Below, piece by piece: positions 32,905 through 44,743 of a stretch of 64,000 nucleotides of DNA. The translations under genes were made by a program, and so were the position numbers. Every line of letters begins with the position of its first letter. Position 1 is the stretch's first letter. The notes under the pieces were generated by a model. It did not search any database. It was not told the DNA's origin and saw nothing but the letters and a program-made list of their open reading frames with translations. Source of the stretch: Scylla paramamosain (taxonomy: Eukaryota; Arthropoda; Malacostraca; Decapoda; Portunidae); assembly GCF_035594125.1 (NCBI RefSeq), contig NC_087151.1, positions 17,605,001-17,669,000 of the forward strand, in the 5' to 3' direction.

Positions 32905-33678
32905 GGGGCCATATACATAAAACTTTTCTGTTAGCTTTAACAAATTTCTGTTAGATAAGAGAAGAAAGTTAAAAGTTATGTGCTAAAGCTTAACCAACAA
33001 ATGTCGGTTAACAAATAGTTGTTTGTTGCTGCTAAATAGTGCTAAGGATAGCAGCTTACTAGCATAAAAAATTAGTATAATAAGAAAATTGGTGCATGAA
33101 AACAACTAATTTCATTTGGTTACTACTATTTAAATAATTATTGATAAATAAAATGCATAAAATAATGAATCTATGATGTTAGGGGGTGGTACTTATTGAT
33201 CAGTGCTTGGCATTCAACGGTCACACGAGCTACATGTAAACAAAACAAGACATGGCAGGAGATGAGAAGATTACTAAGAAGCCCATTTGGAGCCAGGAGA
33301 AGAGTTTCATCCTTGTGAATACCATCCAAGAGCAGCATTTAATTATCAATGGCCACTTCAAACCTCAGCCGACCAACTCAGATAAAAGGCGTGTGTGAGA
33401 TGTCACAAGGACAATAAGTTCCACCAACCCCCACATGGTGAGGATGAGAGAAGAGGTGGAAACTAAGTAGTTTTCCCTTCTCCCCAAGTCCAGGAAAAAA
33501 AATTGCTGCTGTGATGAAGGAGTTCAACCAAACAGGTGAGTTATTTTACTGTACTGACCAATAAATGTTGATACTGGGCTAATAGGTGTTGTCTTACTAT
33601 AAACAGTATTTTAATAATATTACCAATTATATATTAAATATGGGTATATAAGTATAAGGTGACATTCTAGGGTCCTTT

Positions 33679-33889
33679 CATTCTTTCACATATACCTTTA
33701 GATACACCTAAAAGATAAATATAAGATGGGAGAGAAGTGCCACCATCCTTAAGGTGGGGGTCCAGGGGGTGTGAAGGCCTTCCGCCATTTAGGTTAGGTA
33801 ATGCTAGGTTAGATTAATGTGATGGTGGCACTTGTACCCCACATTATATTTACCTTTTAGGTGTATCTAAAGGTATATGCAAAAGAATG
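33679..33889. repeat. 211-bp foldback unit inside the Harbinger element
   Basis: CATTCTTTCACATATACCTT at 33679 is inverted at 33870-33889. The arms are about 65 bp with mismatches and contain CCTTTTAGGTGTATC-type sequence. It lies in the first intron of the Myb-like gene, so it is probably a MITE. Confidence 0.75.
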
Positions 33890-34412
33890 GAAGAGATTAG
33901 ACCAGTAATAAGGCTAGATGATTACCAAGTATGATGTAACTAACATTAATGCTATGAGGGTTCCCAACATAAACATTATTCCATTTCACTATGAATGTAC
34001 TCACAAACAAAGCTGAACTAATATAGAGGAGGTTTTGTGAGAACAATACATGTACACATTGTTATGTTTCAGCTTAACATTATTGTGTTATTTTTTAATT
34101 TCTTGAAGGTGCTGGTGTGCCAAAAGCCATCCCTTTTGACCCTGTTGAGCTCATTGTTGCTTAGTTTTTGGGTGATCACAATGAGACTGTTGTGGGTTTT
34201 CTTACCACCTTCTATGACCTCAATGATCATCCATTTCAATGAGTACCTAGTAGTGTGTTTAAATTAATTGTAACCAAAACAAAGATTTCAGCATAACAAT
34301 GAAGAATATTGTTAAGTGAGATTCTTGGATACTGGCAAGTACAGTGGGTCAGTAAGTTAAATTAAACCTAACTGGCTCAGTTAGGTTTGTTTTAGTTTAA
34401 ATCAAGCACCTC

Positions 34413-34576
<164 letters not shown>

Positions 34577-35159
34577 ACCACCATGATCATCTTGTTCACA
34601 TGATCCAGTTAGATTTAATTAGCTTGGTGTATATAACAAAAGGTTAAATTTTTGGGGAGGTTAGAAGTTGATGCCTAAGAGGTATGCATTTTGCCAAGAA
34701 ATCATTATCTGTGTTTGAATAGTTTATCTTAGGTTAGGTATTTAAGTTATGTTTGATTAAGCATGACACATTGCACAAAGAAAAGTAACTATTAAAATAG
34801 TCACATGTCTGCAAAAATTATGAAATTTATCAAAAATTTGTCCCTGAATGTGGAGTAGGATTGAAAATAAATTATGACTTAGACTCTGATTGCAGGAAAC
34901 CTATATGTTATGATTCTACAACCAAAATAATATACTAAGTTCAATTTCTTGAATTTTAGACCAAGCACATCCATTGAGGGAGAGGGACAGCAGCAACTCC
35001 AGCCCCAGCAGAAAGAAGAGGCAGAAGTGTTGCCCCCAGCCCATCAAGGCCATGAAGAGACCCTAGATGATCCTGCAGTGCTGCAGGTCATGCAGAATGG
35101 CTCCCTGCTAACCTACACAATTACAGAACCAGAAAAAAAAACAAGGACAGTGATCTTTC

Positions 35160-35324
<165 letters not shown>

Positions 35325-35553
35325 AAAAGGAAAAAAAAAATGGAGAGAAAAAATATGTTGTTGAAATTTAAAGACTCAATTCAAATGAAAAAAGAAAAAC
35401 ATGAAAAAAAAATTGAACTCTTGGAGCTGAAATGCTAATACTATAAATAAAAAATTGTAAAGTAAACAGTGCTGATCTAGTTAATAATAAAGGACAGCAA
35501 AGAAACTAACTTTATATATCCTTAACACTTTATTTAAAGGTCAAAGAAATAAA

Positions 35554-36449
<896 letters not shown>

Positions 36450-37109
36450 CTGTTATAATTACCCTGTGGGCCAGGAAGAGGATTCAGATAGGGTGTTGGC
36501 AGCCGCTCCTTGCATAGATAGCAACTATCCCTCAGCATGTAGCATCCTCTTGGAAATTCATTCCTCTCAAATAACCCTTTGAGGCCTGACTCATCCAAGA
36601 TCCTGGCATCATGCACTGACCCAGGCCACCTTGCCAAAATGTCAAGTAATCTATACTTGGCATCACACACCACTTGAACTTTCATGCTGTGGTAGTGTTT
36701 TTGTATTGATGCACAAATGTTCATTAATGGTGGGAGCCACAGTTCTTATATGTGTGCCGTCTATAGCTGCCGCAACACCCAGAAAGCCACTAATTTCCAT
36801 GAATTTGTCTTGTTTTCTTTGCACTTCTTGCTGTGTGCATGGGAATTTCATGTACTGGTGAATAATGTCTGGCTGAGACATTGCATCTGCCATCTGGGTT
36901 ATCACACAGCTGACTGTAGGCTGCATTGTCTCAAAGTCATCACACTTGCACTATTGCATTTTACCAGTGGCTAAATATCTTAAAAGTAATAGCCACCCTC
37001 ATCTTAGGACTCAGCGGTCAGTTTCTTTCTGTCCTGCTCTGAAGCTGGTCTCTCAGTAAGTCAGCCACTGCTACTATTCCAGCACAGTCTCTTGACAAGT
37101 TCTGCATTG
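36450..37109 (-). pseudogene. PIF/Harbinger (HARBI1-like) transposase, disrupted
   Basis: Reading leftward from the LTR insertion, a degraded helix-turn-helix region (PLSPKMRVAITFKIFSHW, about 36975-37025) is followed by the clear frame 36926-36450. It shows FMEISGFLGVAAAIDGTHIR (first catalytic Asp in IDGTH), VQVVCDAKYRLLDILARWPG and SVHDARILDESGL (second Asp in HD), then RDSCYLCKERLPTPYLNPLP, where family members usually have GDSGY. The frame ends at a CAG/GTAAGG donor (36450), so the glutamate-bearing exon should follow, but I did not find it. Stops lie upstream of 36926, and the gypsy element interrupts the 5' side. Confidence 0.8.
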
Positions 37110-37113
37110 CTAT

Positions 37114-38195
37114 TGTCACGATCGCCTATTTACTTACGATAGTACGATACCGGTTATCTTTCCAAGAAAGTGGGTGTTACACTGATCCCGGAAAGTTTTA
37201 AAGGTCTGGATTTTTAAAGGCTTCGAGTGCCTACCCGACCTATCCGAAATCGCCAGAATTATCTCTCACTCCACCTTTACCTTGACTCAGCACACCTGGA
37301 ATCACCTCTAATACCAGATTGATGTTGGGGGAGTAGAAAACATGATTATTCTATGTTACAAGCACTATTCATACTAATAATAATTCACAAACAACATGAG
37401 GTAGTACACGTTACTACATGACGTTCTCGTCACTTCCCACAACACCAGAACCCGTTTACACCTCCACCAGTCACAGAAATATTTCCCCTCAACCGCAGGA
37501 ATTTACCCAGACGCCATTACCGCGTCCCCAGACAATAATTCCCGTATTTCACCTCCTCGAGCCTCACGGGAGATTACCATAATCACCAAAGATTACCCAT
37601 AACACCATAACATCATACCCAAAATCACCAATACACCACAACATCAGCTTCCAAGGTCAACACCACAACCTCCACTCACAAAATGGCTGCCAGTTTGACC
37701 TATGACCCCTTCCAACAGCGTCACCGGCACAACTCAACAACCGGATTTCAGCGGACAAGAGCTCTTGGTACCACAAAAGACTCACTAACCTGATCCTGGA
37801 TATCAAGGTTATACCGCTACACCACTAATATCTCCACGAACTCACTCCATCACCAATCCACACCAAGATCCTTCCCTGAGAGACGCCACCTTCCTCCCTA
37901 ACTCACGACCCAAGGCGCTCTGCCTTTCCCCTCCTTGGAATGTGTTGTTGCCCACTCAAGCTCCCCTCGTTTTCAACGTATTTCCACCTCAATTATACTT
38001 CCTCCCTTATACATACAAAGATATATAGAACTTAAATTATGAAGAGAATAATATTACATGATATAAAATGGGTAAATAAGCCTTACACTACTTTTAACAA
38101 AAAAGAGGATAATGCCCGAATGGCAGGTAACCGGAACACGGGGACATTAAGAAAACGTGATCCCATTCAAGGTAAACTCGGCCAATAACATGACA
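37114..38195 (-). repeat. 3' LTR of the Gmr1-like element
   Basis: Starts TGTCACGATCGCC and ends AATAACATGACA, giving a short TGTCA/TGACA terminal inversion. Preceded by target duplication CTAT. Confidence 0.95.
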
Positions 38196-38205
38196 TCCCC
38201 TTCCC
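38196..38205 (-). promoter_or_regulatory. Polypurine tract
   Basis: On the minus strand GGGAAGGGGA lies immediately before the 3' LTR, in the position for plus-strand priming. Confidence 0.8.
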
Positions 38206-38218
38206 AAGAGAGGCGTGA

Positions 38219-39874
38219 TTAGGATGCCTCATGACTAGATGGTGCGCGGGACAAGGCATCGGCAATAATATTCTCACTGCCTTTCACATGGTGAATCTCT
38301 AAGTCATAGTCCTGTAAGACCAGGCACCACCTCATCAGCCTCTGATTGGAGTTTTTCATTTTATGCAAGAAAATGAGCGGATTGTGGTCGGTGAAGACTT
38401 GCACAGGCTGTCCCGTCCCTTTGACGTACACTTCAAAATGACTCAAACTCAGCACTAGGCCCAAAGCCCCTTTCTCAATAGTGCTGTAAGCCCTTTGATA
38501 TGGTAACAACTTTTTAGAGTAATAGCCTATGGGGTGCTCCATTCCCTCATGTTCTTGCATTAACACACCACCCACACCATTCTGACTGGCATCCACATAC
38601 AATACAAATGGTTTTTCATAATCAGGCATGCGCAGCACTGGGGCACTGACTAACATTTTCTTAATCTCCACAAAAGCTTCCTCACAAAGCTTATCCCAAC
38701 AAAATTTTGACTTCTTATTCAGCAACTTGGTCAGGGGCATGGCAACATCAGAGAAATTCTTACAAAATCGCCTGTAATATCCACTGGCCCCTAAGGATCT
38801 CAGTATCTCCTTCCTATTGGTGGGTGGAGGGAGATTTACAATGTCTTTCACCTTGGCTTCCACGGTTCTCACTTCACCTTTTCCAACCTTGAAACCTAAG
38901 TACTCCACATTAGCTTGCACGAAATTACTTTTTGCTAAGTTGACAGTAAGGTTGGCATCATCTAGCCTCCTAAACACTTCCTCCAGCAGCTGCACATGCT
39001 CTTCCCAACTCTCAGTATACAACAATATGTCATCTATGTACACAGAACATCCCTTCAAGCCCTTCAGTACTCTGTTCATTAACCTCTGAAAAGAACTCCC
39101 ACTGTTCTTCATCCCAAACGGAAGAACTTTGTACTGATATAATCCATCCATGGTGACAAAAGCTGATATGGCTTTTGCCCTCTCAGTGAGTCCTACTTGC
39201 CAGTATCCCTTTAACAAGTCAATTTTTGTTATGAAGTTGGCACTTCCCACATTATCTATACAATCATCAATTCTAAGGATAGGATAAGCATCAGGTTTTG
39301 TCACCATGTTAACCTTCCTATAGTCCGTACAGAAATGGAAACTCTCTTGACCAGGCTTGGGCACCAGCACACATGGCGAGTTCCATGGGCTCTCACTGGG
39401 CTCAATCAAGTCGTGTTCCAGCATATACTCTACTTCTTTTCTCATGATCTCTCTTTTCTGCGGGTTAACTCTGTAGGGATGCTGTTTGATGGATTCAGCC
39501 TCCCCAACATCCACATCGTGCACCACCACATTCGTTTTTCTAGGTGCATCAGGGAACAAAGAATTGAATCTTTCAATTATCTCTGTAATCCTTTCCTTCT
39601 TTTCTAGCTCCATGTGCCCCAGTTTATCATTTAAATTCCCTAACACAGCTGAGTTCTCTAGCACCATCCCTTCACACCTACTCAGTTTCACTTCGGACCA
39701 CTTCTCTTCCGCCTCAGTGGTTACATTTACAACACTCACAGTTCTTACTCCTTCTACTACATCATCTCCATTTTCTCTGTCCCTTTCATGAAATAGCTTC
39801 AACATGTTTACATGACACAACTGGTTCTTTTTCTTCCTCCCTGGAGTTTTTACAATGTAATTCACATCACTCAT
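38219..39874 (-). pseudogene. Gmr1-like pol: integrase C-terminus, reverse transcriptase, RNase H
   Basis: This 551-codon frame starts within the integrase GPY/F-like module (KMSDVNYIVKTPGRKKK, then QLCHVNMLKLFHERD) and passes directly into RT: YRVNPQKREIMRKEVEYMLE, SPWNSPCVLVPKPGQESFHF, ITKIDLLKGYWQVGL (first Asp), VLPFGMKNSGSSFQRLM and YIDDILLYTESWEEH (catalytic YIDD). RNase H follows (FVLYVDASQNGVGGVLMQE, VFTDHNPLIFLH and SENIIADALSRAPSSHEAS), then a stop close to the polypurine tract. It is in the same frame as the integrase ORF, separated only by the TAG at 39926-39928. Catalytic residues of RT and RNase H are present. The linear order integrase then RT is seen directly. Confidence 0.92.
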
Positions 39875-39925
39875 TTTCCTCTCAATCTCCCAAGGCCCGC
39901 TGAACCTGGCTTTGAAAGGATCACC

Positions 39926-41007
39926 CTACAATGGGAAAAGAACCAAGACCTTGTCCCCAGGCTGGAAAGATCTGGCCCTCGCCTTCTTGTCATACCAGCC
40001 TTTCATCTCACTCTGACTATTTTTCAAGTTTTCCTGAGCAATTTTCCTAGCTCTCATCAATCTGTCCTTGAAATCAGATACATATTTCACCACAGTATGA
40101 GGCTCCTCTGCTCCTAACCATTTTTCTTTCACCATCCTTAAAGGACCGTTCACCTCATGCCCATACACTAACTCAAATGGGCTGAAACCAGTTGACTCCT
40201 GCACACTGTCCCTTAATGCGAACAAGGCTAGTGGCAATCCCTCATCCCACTGAACACTCATCTCCTCACAATACATCCTGAGAGTGTTTTTAAGAGTTTG
40301 GTGAAATCTTTCTACACAACCCTGAGACTGAGGATGATAAGCACTCGACAGTCTCTGTTCAATCTTTAGACCCCTTAGGATTTCCTTGAATGCGCGAGAA
40401 GTGAAATTACTTCCCTGGTCTGACTGTAACACCTTAGGAATTTCCACCCAGGAGAAAAATTTCACCAGTTCCCTCACAATGTTTTTAGAGTTTATACTCC
40501 TGAGGGGAATGGCCTCAGGAAACCTGGATGACATACACATAATAGTCAGCAAATACTGGTTTCCCCTCCGGGTCCTTGGTAAAGGACCTACACAATCTAT
40601 CACCACCTTACTGAATGGCTCCTCGACCACAGGTATAGGATGAAGGGGGGCAGGGCGAATCACCTGGTTCGGCTTGCCCACCTTCTGACACAAACCACAA
40701 GTTTTACAAAACTCTTTCACATCACCTCTCACTCTGGGCCAGTAAAAATGACACAGGATTTTTCCTAGGGTTTTTCTGACCCCCAGGTGTCCTGCCAGAT
40801 TACCTTCGTGTGCCATCTCCAAAATTTTCTTCCTATACACCCATGGCACCACAATCTGCCTTTTCACAATCCAGTGATCAGGTGTTGGGGCTGTCAGGGG
40901 CCTCCAACTTCTCATTAATACCCCGTTATTCACGTAGTAACCCACGTACTCATTGTCAAGCTCACCCAGCCTTTTAGCCTCATTCCAAGCAGACTTCAAG
41001 CTTTCAT
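39926..41007 (-). pseudogene. Gmr1-like integrase
   Basis: Contains an N-terminal HHCC zinc module (H and H near NLAGHLGVRK, CKTCGLCQ) preceded by VPWVYRKKILEMAHEG, and the catalytic core. The core has VVIDCVGPLPRTRRGNQYLL (first Asp), VLQSDQGSNFTSRAFKEIL (second Asp) and YHPQSQGCVERFHQTLKNTL (Glu), the D,D-35-E arrangement. The C-terminal basic stretch KARARSFQPGDKVLVLFPL is cut by TAG at 39926 and resumes in frame in the RT ORF. The open frame extends upstream to about 41016, overlapping the end of gag-protease in the +1 frame. There is no ATG at the start, as expected if it is expressed by frameshifting. Confidence 0.9.
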
Positions 41008-43013
41008 CACTCCTGAGCTTTTATCAACTCGCTCTTTTCTACCAGAAAATCAAGGTTGGGCTCCACCTGACCTACAACCGGTTCACCACTCGCACACTCC
41101 GGGTTAGTTCCTTTTTCATCAGGTTCCTCAAACTGAACGCCCAGGCCTTCGTCCTCCTGCGTTGCTCCCTCGGTGTCCATGCGTTCCTTCCTGGCCATCG
41201 CTCGGGTCACCACGCAGATTGGGAACAATTCAGGCATCTCTGCTTCCCCATCTGTTGAGTGAGGGACTGCTGCCGGAGTGGTGGTTTCTGTTATCCCTAT
41301 CAGAGGGTTGTCTACCATCTGAAGTTTAGGGACAACTCGACCTCCGGTCAGGTCGTTCCCAACCAGCATATCCACTCCATCTACGGGCAGTGTCTCCTTC
41401 ACTCCCACCGTCACCTCTCCAGTGATGTATCCACAGTCCAGCCAAACTTTGTGCAGGGGAATACTGAACTTGCCTCCTGCACCCTTGCATGAGACCTCTC
41501 TGCCAGTGCTGGTCTCCTCATTCCATGGGAGTACACTACTTAAGATCAGACTCTGGTTAGCTCCCATATCCCGAAGGATTCTGATCACCTTCTCTGGACT
41601 TCCTTCCACTTTCACTGTGCCCTTATTAGTGAAGTGTTCAAAGCCCTCATCTTTCGGCGGCTCCTCTTGTATCTCTGCATTCATATTCTCCACATACTTT
41701 ATCAGGTCTCTTTGGGTGGCAACTGCTCCCACTGGCTTTGGCCGTCCCTTCGAACACTGGTACTTCCTATGCCCGCTACTTCCACATCCAAGGCACTTAA
41801 CTGCACCTTCATCACCACTACCCTTCTGGTAATAGGTAGTGCTCCTGGGCCTATTCCTATAGGGCGTAGACCTCACGTTGTGGTCGGCTGGTGGGGGCAT
41901 GGTGTAAGTGTGGGGAAAACTATATTTGTCAGGGTGGGGCTGGTTTGATCTGTGGACTGATGTCGAGCTCATCTGGCGGTCATTCTTATATCTCGGATGA
42001 CCATCATTTTTGTTGGAGAATGGCCTTCTCCCTCCATGGTGTTCATCTCCGTTCAGCCCACGGACCGCACAGTACTTGTCAGCTCTGCGTCCGGCTTCCA
42101 TCACGTCGTGTGATATGAGCTCATATTTTACACTGAGGGGCATTTGGCTCATAAATTGTTCCATCTGCATAACTCCTTTTACCTCCTCAACTGTAGTAGC
42201 TTCCTCGGTCTTCAGCCACCGGTCCAGTTTAAGGATAACCTCTCGAGCCATCCTGAGATAAGTATCACCTGGACGTTTTGTTGTCCTGCGAAACTTTTCC
42301 CGGTACACACTTGGACATAGAAAGATCGATCCCAACACCGCTTCCTTTACCACTTCATAATCACGCGCGTCTCGGTCACTCAAATTCACATATACCTCTC
42401 GGGCCATTCCCTCAAATTTAGACTGGACTAGTAATGCCCAATCATTTTCATCCTATCCCATCATCTTTGCAGTTTTTTCAAATTGAACGAAGAAGTTTTC
42501 TTCCTCCCCTTCCACAAAGTTAGGCATACTGATGGCCTTTCTCTCTAAATCCCCGTTGCCTTGAGCACCATTTCCTGCCCTATTCTCGTTTACTTTGTTT
42601 CGACTTTCTGCTCAAATCTTTTCTATCTCAATCTCTTTTTGCATCTGTATCTGCTCCCTCTTTAACTCCACCTCTTTCTGCTTCTGCAATTGCATCTGAA
42701 GTTTCATTAACTCAAATTTTTCACTTCTAGAAAGGCCATCTGTTCCATCAAAAGCACCCAGGTTTATCTCACTGACCCTGGCACCTTCCTCTACACTCTC
42801 CCCATCATTATCCTCACTTTCACCACCATCATTTTCAAACTAGCTCCTCTCCACAAGAGCATTCTTCAACTCTGCCTGCATTTCCTCCTTTTTCTTGGAT
42901 TTCAACTCCACTTGAAACCTCTCAGCCACTGAACATAATTCCTCCTTGGTTAGTGTGTACAGATCATGCACACTCCTCGACAGAAGGAACATCTCAACAC
43001 GTCTAGCGGCCAT
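41007..43013 (-). pseudogene. Gmr1-like Gag (SCAN-like capsid, zinc knuckle) and protease
   Basis: ATG at 43013 (MAARRVEMFLLSRSVHDLYT) starts one frame ending at 41007, about 668 codons, broken by TAG at 42842-42840, TGA at 42614-42612 and TAG at 42455-42453. Order: short N-terminal helix region, Gln/Lys-rich coiled coil (FELMKLQMQLQKQKEVELKR), a capsid part resembling the SCAN fold (WALLVQSKFEGMAREVYVNL, FRRTTKRPGDTYLRMAREVI, FMSQMPLSVKYELISHD) and one CCHC knuckle (CLGCGSSGHRKYQC). The protease has RDMGANQSLILSS, where the active motif is normally D-T/S-G. The T to M change would inactivate it. Relationship of SCAN to Gmr1 capsids is established knowledge; this assignment is by motif. Confidence 0.85.
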
Positions 43014-43169
43014 GATTACAATCGCTACACTCCACAAAATATTCACAAAATATTCCTCCAAATATTCACCACAATACATGCACAGTTTTAAAGAAATATT
43101 TCACACAGATAAATTCCTCCCAACAACAATCACCATGTAACACTCTTTACACCCCACAAATGTTCAAAG

Positions 43170-43187
43170 ATCCCGGACGGGCCCCCA
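43170..43187 (-). promoter_or_regulatory. Primer-binding site, proline-tRNA type
   Basis: Five bases after the 5' LTR the minus strand reads TGGGGGCCCGTCCGGGAT. This matches the 3' end of animal tRNA-Pro with a single mismatch (tRNA-Pro predicts TGGGGGCTCG). Confidence 0.8.
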
Positions 43188-43192
43188 TATTC

Positions 43193-44277
43193 TGTCACGA
43201 TCGCCTATTTACTTACGATCGTACGATACCGGTTATCTTTCCAAGAAAGTGGGCTTTACACTGGTCCCGGAAAGTTTTAAAGGTCTGGATTTTTAAAGGC
43301 TTCCAGTGCCTACCCGACCTATCCAAAATCGCCAGAATTATCTCTCACTCCACCTTTACCTTGACTCAGCACACCTGGAATCACCTCTAATACCAGATTG
43401 ATGTTGGGGGAGTAGAAAACACGATTATTCTATGTTACAAGCACATATATTCATACTAATAATAATTCACAAACAACATGAGGTAGTACACGTTACTACA
43501 TGACGTTCTCGTCACTTCCCACAACACCAGAACCTGTTTACACCTCCACCAGTCACAGAAATATTTCCCCTCAACCGCAGGAATTTACCCAGACGCCATT
43601 ACCGCATCCCCAGACAATAATTCCCGTATTTCACCTCCTCGAGCCTCACGGGAGATTACCATAATCACCAAAGATTACCCATAACACCATAACATCATCC
43701 CCAAAATCACCAATACACCACAACACCAGCTTCCAAGGTCAACACCACAACCTCCACTCACAAAATGGCTGCCAGTTTGACCTATGACCCCTTCCAACAG
43801 CGTCACCGGCACAACTCAACAACCGGATTTCAGCGGACAAGAGCTCTTGGTACCACAAAAGACTCACTAACCTGATCCTGGATATCAAGGTTATACCGCT
43901 ACACCACTAATACCTCCACGAACTCACTCCATCACCAATCCACACCAAGATCCTTCCCTGAGAGACGCCACCTTCCTCCTTAACTCACGACCCAAGGCGC
44001 TCTGCCTTTCCTCTCCTTGGAATGTGTTGTTGCCCACTCAAGCTCCCCTCGTTTTCAACGTATTTCCACCTCAATTATACTTCCTCCCTTATACATACAA
44101 AGATATATAGAACTTAAATTATGAAGAGAATAATATTACATGATATAAAATGGGTAAATAAGCCTTACACTACTTTTAACAAAAAAGAGGATAATGCCCA
44201 AATGGCAGGTAACCGGAACACGGGGACACTAAGAAAACGTGATCCCATTCAAGGTAAACTCGGCCAATAACATGACA
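43193..44277 (-). repeat. 5' LTR of the Gmr1-like element
   Basis: About 98% identical to 37114-38195. Promoter and polyadenylation signals were not assigned. Confidence 0.95.
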
Positions 44278-44743
44278 CTATATTCTTTATGTCTAATAGC
44301 TGTTTGCCAAGAGATAAAAAGTTCTCGCAAGGACTTTTAGCTTAACAGAACTTTTAAGGCATTAACAAGTTTCTGTTAGCATTAAACAGGAGAATGTTAC
44401 ACTTCGCAGCCCTTAACTACTGTTTGCTAAGATTAACAAGTTTTATTCATATGGCCCCTGACCTTGACATTCCAACCCCTCCCTTCCTCATCTCCCTCTT
44501 CCTTTCCACGCCTATTTACCTAGTTGTGCTTTATGGGAAAAGAGCTATGCTTGTGCTGTCCCATCTCCATATCTTTTAATATCAACTTAGCCTTGAATCC
44601 ATGTATACTTTTTGTATTTACTATCTCCTCATCCAGACTGTTCTATTATCAAAACTTCTAAATGGGAAACCATACTTTTTGACATCTCTTCTACAGGCAC
44701 TTTTGTTCAGCCTCTTTCTATGTCCTCTAGTATCACTTGTATC

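Larger units (their letters stand above)
37114..44277 (-). mobile_element. Complete LTR retrotransposon, Ty3/gypsy Gmr1-like (integrase before RT)
   Basis: Two LTRs of 1082 and 1085 bp bound a 5-kb interior, with a 4-bp target duplication CTAT at 37110-37113 and 44278-44281. On the minus strand the order is 5' LTR, primer-binding site, Gag with zinc knuckle, protease, integrase, reverse transcriptase, RNase H, polypurine tract, 3' LTR. Most Ty3/gypsy elements place integrase last; the copia-like order with gypsy-type enzymes defines the Gmr1 clade. By hand alignment the LTRs differ at about 17 sites plus one 3-bp indel, so the insertion is fairly recent. Nonsense codons in gag and pol make it defective. 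It landed in the 5' part of the Harbinger transposase. Confidence 0.93.

Noticed and set aside
33790..33815. TTAGG-like units (GGTTAGGTAATGCTAGGTTAG) as interstitial telomere repeat
   Set aside because: Only two or three imperfect units inside a foldback; not a telomere-type array.
36717..36974. Plus-strand frame over the Harbinger transposase
   Set aside because: Shadow of the minus-strand coding frame with its catalytic motifs.
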